From Epiperipatus broadwayi (Eukaryota; Onychophora; Udeonychophora; Euonychophora; Peripatidae): 64,000 nt of DNA. Below, in pieces: positions 60,869-64,000 of the stretch (positions are counted from its first letter, which is position 1; each line of letters opens with the position of its first letter). The stretch covers positions 5,451,244-5,515,243 of the forward strand of contig JAQFVV010012418.1 of NCBI GenBank assembly GCA_028023455.1. Reading direction: 5' to 3'. The translations under genes and the position numbers were made by a program. A model generated the notes under the pieces. The model was given only the letters and a program-made list of their open reading frames with translations. It did not search any database and had not been told where the DNA came from.

Positions 60869-61765
60869 AATTTATATTTTTAAATATTTAAGATTCCAAA
60901 TAATATTTTAATTTTATACTTAGACAATGAAATCCACATGTAAGTATATTTATGGTTAATGCAATTGAAAAGAATAAAATTATTTATCAGTCAAATTAAT
61001 ATAATTGACCAGAATTTGAGTTAGAATGTATAAATCATTGTATCTTTGAGTATCATAAAAATCTTATATAAATTCATGTTATAAAATAATGTGATTTAAA
61101 TAATTCAAAATATGTGGATTTATTCATTGTTTATTTATGGAGCTGTTAAGTTTAGATGTGTATGTTTTTAATATTATTTTCATATATGGTCAATATTAAT
61201 GATAGGTGTAAGTACTTTGAGTTATTAAATTTTTAAATAAGGATTCTGTCATTAATTATGTTTTATATTGTTCTGTCTTGAGTATAAAAATGCAGATGTG
61301 GTATGCCTGTCTTAGGCCTGCTGTTTATATTATTAACATATCCCATAGATTAATTGGTTCACTACATATTATAGTGTATTAATATATTTTATGGGCTTAA
61401 TTTTTTATGCATGCTTCTGAATTTCAGACAAATTTATTGGGTAATATGTATCATTGTTGTGAATTATTGTGGACAAGAATCCAAGTCATGTCCATCTAAT
61501 TATAATTAAAAGTTAAGACTAATGTAAATGCGTGTTTCTCATGTATGTCCCATCTTTATTTCTTTATGGAAAATTGAGTAAAGTGATTCAGGATAATGAG
61601 TTGTAATATTGTTGTTGATAGTAAAGTTAATATTCTTGCATATAACACACACTGTATTACAAGATACTCTGCATGCATGATATATAACTCCACATATACT
61701 TGATCAGTGACTTAAAATCTATCTAAGGATATAAAAGGTGATTAATGAACTAGGATGTGAAAGCA
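60869..61765. repeat. Long interspersed repeat, copy 2
   Basis: Same-orientation paralogue of 52410-53800, about 8 kb away. It preserves the uninterrupted target site ('aattttatacttagacaatg', 60910-60929) of the SINE-like insertion seen in copy 1. Substitutions and small indels are frequent, so the duplication is old. Non-coding; no terminal repeats recognised. Confidence 0.75.
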
Positions 61766-62139
61766 AATAACAAAAGTTATAAAAACTTTTTAAGAATGTC
61801 AAAGATGAAAAGGAAAGAAACAAACAAGTTTTATTATTTTACTGAAGTATAAAGGTAACAATTAAAATTCTCTTATTTTAATTATATTATGAAATGATAT
61901 CCTTTTCTTGCAAAGGGTTATAATGTCTGCTCACATTGTAGATAAAGTAAGAGTATAAACTGTACCTGAATAATTTTATCAATAACAATGAATGTATCAT
62001 TAATACACATGGTAACATTCTGCAAAATATCACCTATAGGAAATCCACAATATCTAATGGAAATTGAATTACTCAAATTGATTAAATATTTAAATACAAG
62101 TATAATATATATATATATATACTTTAAGCTAGATGGAAT

Positions 62140-62990
62140 TAGAGAGTATTTGAACTGTCATCCATTCCATCTTATACAACTGAACACGTAGCAGCATACA
62201 TGTGGAAAAAATAAATAATCTCCAATATACATATTTTGTGCTGAACCAGCCCTCATCAGTTGGTCCAGATCATTATCTTCCATACACACATATATAATCA
62301 GTGCTCAGTATATATTAAGGACAAGCTTCAATCTTCTCCACTCTCCAATTCTTCAACCATCCATATCATTGAAAATCTGATAATGGCATGTTCAAATCCC
62401 TTGTTTGGCAGTTTTTTTAATCACCATGCCCCAGTATGACGATAAAAAACTGGCAAACAAGGGATTGGAACATGACATCATCAGATTTTCAATGACATGG
62501 GTATAATGATAAAAAAAATGATGATTAAAAAACTGGCAAACAAGGGATTAGAACATGCCATCATCAGATTTTCAATCGTATGAATGGCTGAAGAATTGGA
62601 GAGTGGAGAAGATTGAAGCTTGTCCATTACAGTTTGAAGATTTGTTGTTTTAATATAAACTGAGCACTAATTATATATGTGTGGGTATGGTGATAAAAAA
62701 TACTGGCAAACAGGGGATTGGAACATGCCATCATCAGATTTTCAATGATATGGATGGCTAAAGAATTGGATAGTGGAGAAGATTGAAGCCTGTCCATTAA
62801 AGTTTGAAGATTTTCTATCTTAATATAAACTGAGCACTGATTATTTATATGTGTGAGAGATGATGATCCAAACCAAATGATGAGTACTGGTTCAGCACAA
62901 AATATGTATATTGGAGATTATTTATCTTTTTCACATGTATCTGGTCATGTGTATCGGTTGTATAAAATGGAATGGATGACTAAAGAGAGT
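62140..62990. mobile_element. Compound foldback element with tandemly repeated arms
   Basis: The outer arms (about 62140-62440 and 62690-62990) are reverse complements over roughly 300 bp at near 88% identity. They share 'taaataatctccaatatac', 'attttgtgctgaaccag', 'atcagtgctcagt' and 'cttcaatcttctccact'. Between them the right-arm unit 'actggcaaacaagggatt...aacatg.catcatcagattttcaat' is repeated in tandem at 62447, 62530 and 62702, giving one inverted and three direct copies. Such arms with internal tandem repeats are typical of foldback transposons. No transposase is present. Confidence 0.8.
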
Positions 62991-63142
62991 TTGAAAGTCT
63001 GAGTTCAAATATCCTTTAATTTTAAATTGATTTATTAGAAAGTTAATTTAAACTTATGCTAATGAATCATATAAAAGCCAATATGTTTTTGTTTATTTTA
63101 AATAAATGGGAAAATTAATTCTTATTCATTTCAGGTACTTAC

Positions 63143-63500
63143 ACGTATTTCTCCAATAAAAGAAGATCTCCTCTTAAAACTTTCACTATAAGTTTAAGTA
63201 ATTCTGGAGTTTTTAGGACTTGTTCTGGAGTTTCATTTAATTGCTTTATTAGGTCAATAATTTGATCATCACTCATTTGAGATGGTGAATAGGGAATTGA
63301 TGGAGCCTTAAAAGGATTTTAGAAAAAAATTCTATATAATTATTTTTCAATAAATCAAAAAAAAAAATTTAATTTAAGAAAATTAAAAAATAGACCTTAC
63401 ATGGGGTGGAGATATGCCAGAGACGAATATGTGTAAAGGTTCCAGATTAAATTTTTTTTTTATGTAAATAGCGAATTCATAGCAGCAATATGAACCAAAA
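63143..63500 (-). CDS. OLAH-like (FAS type II) thioesterase, two internal exons
   Basis: Exon 63401-63500 (100 bp) and exon 63143-63306 (164 bp) flank a 94-bp intron. The first starts right after the nucleophile elbow: its leading base T would complete a Ser codon begun as AG in the preceding exon, and it continues FGSYCCYEFAIYIKKKFNLE, then LHIFVSGISPPH, matching 'GHS.GS..AF' and 'LHLF.S...P' of the family. The second carries the lid/helical region, SQMSDDQIIDLIKQLNETPE, then LLKLIVKVLRGDLLLLEKY, matching '.LRAD...' of the family. Donor (GTGTAAGT context) and acceptor (ttttaag) are good. The N-terminal exons with the Gly-His-Ser motif are not in the last 500 bases, so the gene continues past the right edge. 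Confidence 0.9.
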
Positions 63501-64000
63501 CTAAAAATATCAATAACAGTATATAAAATAAATGGTTATATATATGTATAGTGTAACCTCCATGTTGTAGTTTACGTGTAGCTTTTTGAAAAATGTATAT
63601 GCATTTTTTTATTATGCCTTTTAAAACTTTATAAAAGTTATTTATTTAAAACAAATCATTGACAAGTTAAAAAAAAAATAATTGTAAAAAATAAAAAAGT
63701 ATATTTTTTTGTTTATTGTAAAATAATAATTAAAAATAAAATTGACCAATTTTAAAACATTAAGTTGCCAGAGAAACTTGGAAGTTGCCCGACAATGAAG
63801 GAAAAAACCCCAGTATATAATCTGCTTTTCAAACATTGGAGGATTTTGGTTAAGTTCTTCGGTGTTCTGCTTATAAATTTAAAGCCAGGAAAATTATTTT
63901 GATTCTCATATGTACATGTATAATGGCAATATTAGGGTAGTGCTCAAATTCATCTTTCAGAATATAGTTTAGTCATGGAGAGTTAACAATGCCTTAACAT
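63501..64000 (-). other. Start of the upstream thioesterase intron
   Basis: It follows the acceptor at 63501-63502 and reaches the window edge. I looked for an exon ending in Gly-His-Ser with a donor on the minus strand and found none. The 64-codon open stretch at 63642-63836 does not match the family and is AT-rich low complexity in its second half. Confidence 0.55.

Larger units (their letters stand above)
38565..63142 (-). other. 24.6-kb intron of the thioesterase gene
   Basis: It runs from the donor GTAAGT after ...LLLLEKY(GT) at 63142 to the acceptor ...ATTTACAG at 38565. Joining the two ends restores one codon (GT+A) and continues the family alignment without a missing segment, so no exon is needed in between. 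It contains all the mobile elements listed from 39 to 63 kb. It is about 260-310 times longer than the gene's other visible introns. Confidence 0.85.

Noticed and set aside
63642-63836. Candidate upstream thioesterase exon
   Set aside because: The translation does not contain the Gly-His-Ser motif or the preceding family segments, and it turns into Phe/Tyr-rich low complexity.

Overview
This is an AT-rich (roughly three-quarters A+T), gene-poor, intron-bearing nuclear segment from an invertebrate animal. The clearest taxonomic cue is an intact metazoan-type V-ATPase subunit c''. An arachnid or another AT-rich invertebrate would fit, but the window does not settle the clade. There is no bacterial operon, CRISPR array or phage. 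Most of the sequence is intergenic DNA or intron filled with decayed transposons.

Layout. 0-1.4 kb: remnants of short repeats and a tRNA-Glu-like pseudogene or SINE head. 4.9-8.3 kb: a compact genic island holding an intronless orphan gene of 393 codons on the minus strand and, divergently, an intronless V-ATPase c'' coding region on the plus strand. 10.7-15.1 kb: a locally repeated unit with a foldback element, two broken non-LTR retrotransposons (minus strand) and another foldback MITE. 15-23 kb: nothing recognisable beyond low-complexity DNA and one short hairpin. 23.6-24.1 kb: about 520 bases of almost pure G, flanked by a duplicated unique sequence, which looks like a sequencing or assembly artefact. 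28-34 kb: a degenerate coding-like tract, two Penelope-like retroelement 3' ends arranged head to head as a 507-bp near-perfect inverted repeat, and a 2.9-kb decayed hAT-like transposon. 35.4-35.9 kb: a clean palindromic MITE.

38.3-63.5 kb: one gene on the minus strand. Four exons encode the C-terminal two-thirds of a fatty-acid-synthase-type (OLAH-like) thioesterase, with splice phases that fit exactly. The exons form two tight pairs, with introns of 79 and 94 bp, separated by a single 24.6-kb intron. The catalytic-Ser exon and the N-terminus lie beyond the right edge. The giant intron holds a Penelope-like fragment, two broken Ty3/Gypsy elements in tandem, two copies of a long interspersed repeat (one interrupted by a SINE-like insertion with a 14-bp target duplication and an empty-site paralogue), a 732-bp hAT MITE with a perfect 8-bp target duplication, and two foldback elements.

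I found no convincing new multi-gene system. The items most worth a second look are the orphan gene, the giant-intron thioesterase, the Penelope hairpin and the elaborate foldback element at 62.1-63.0 kb.
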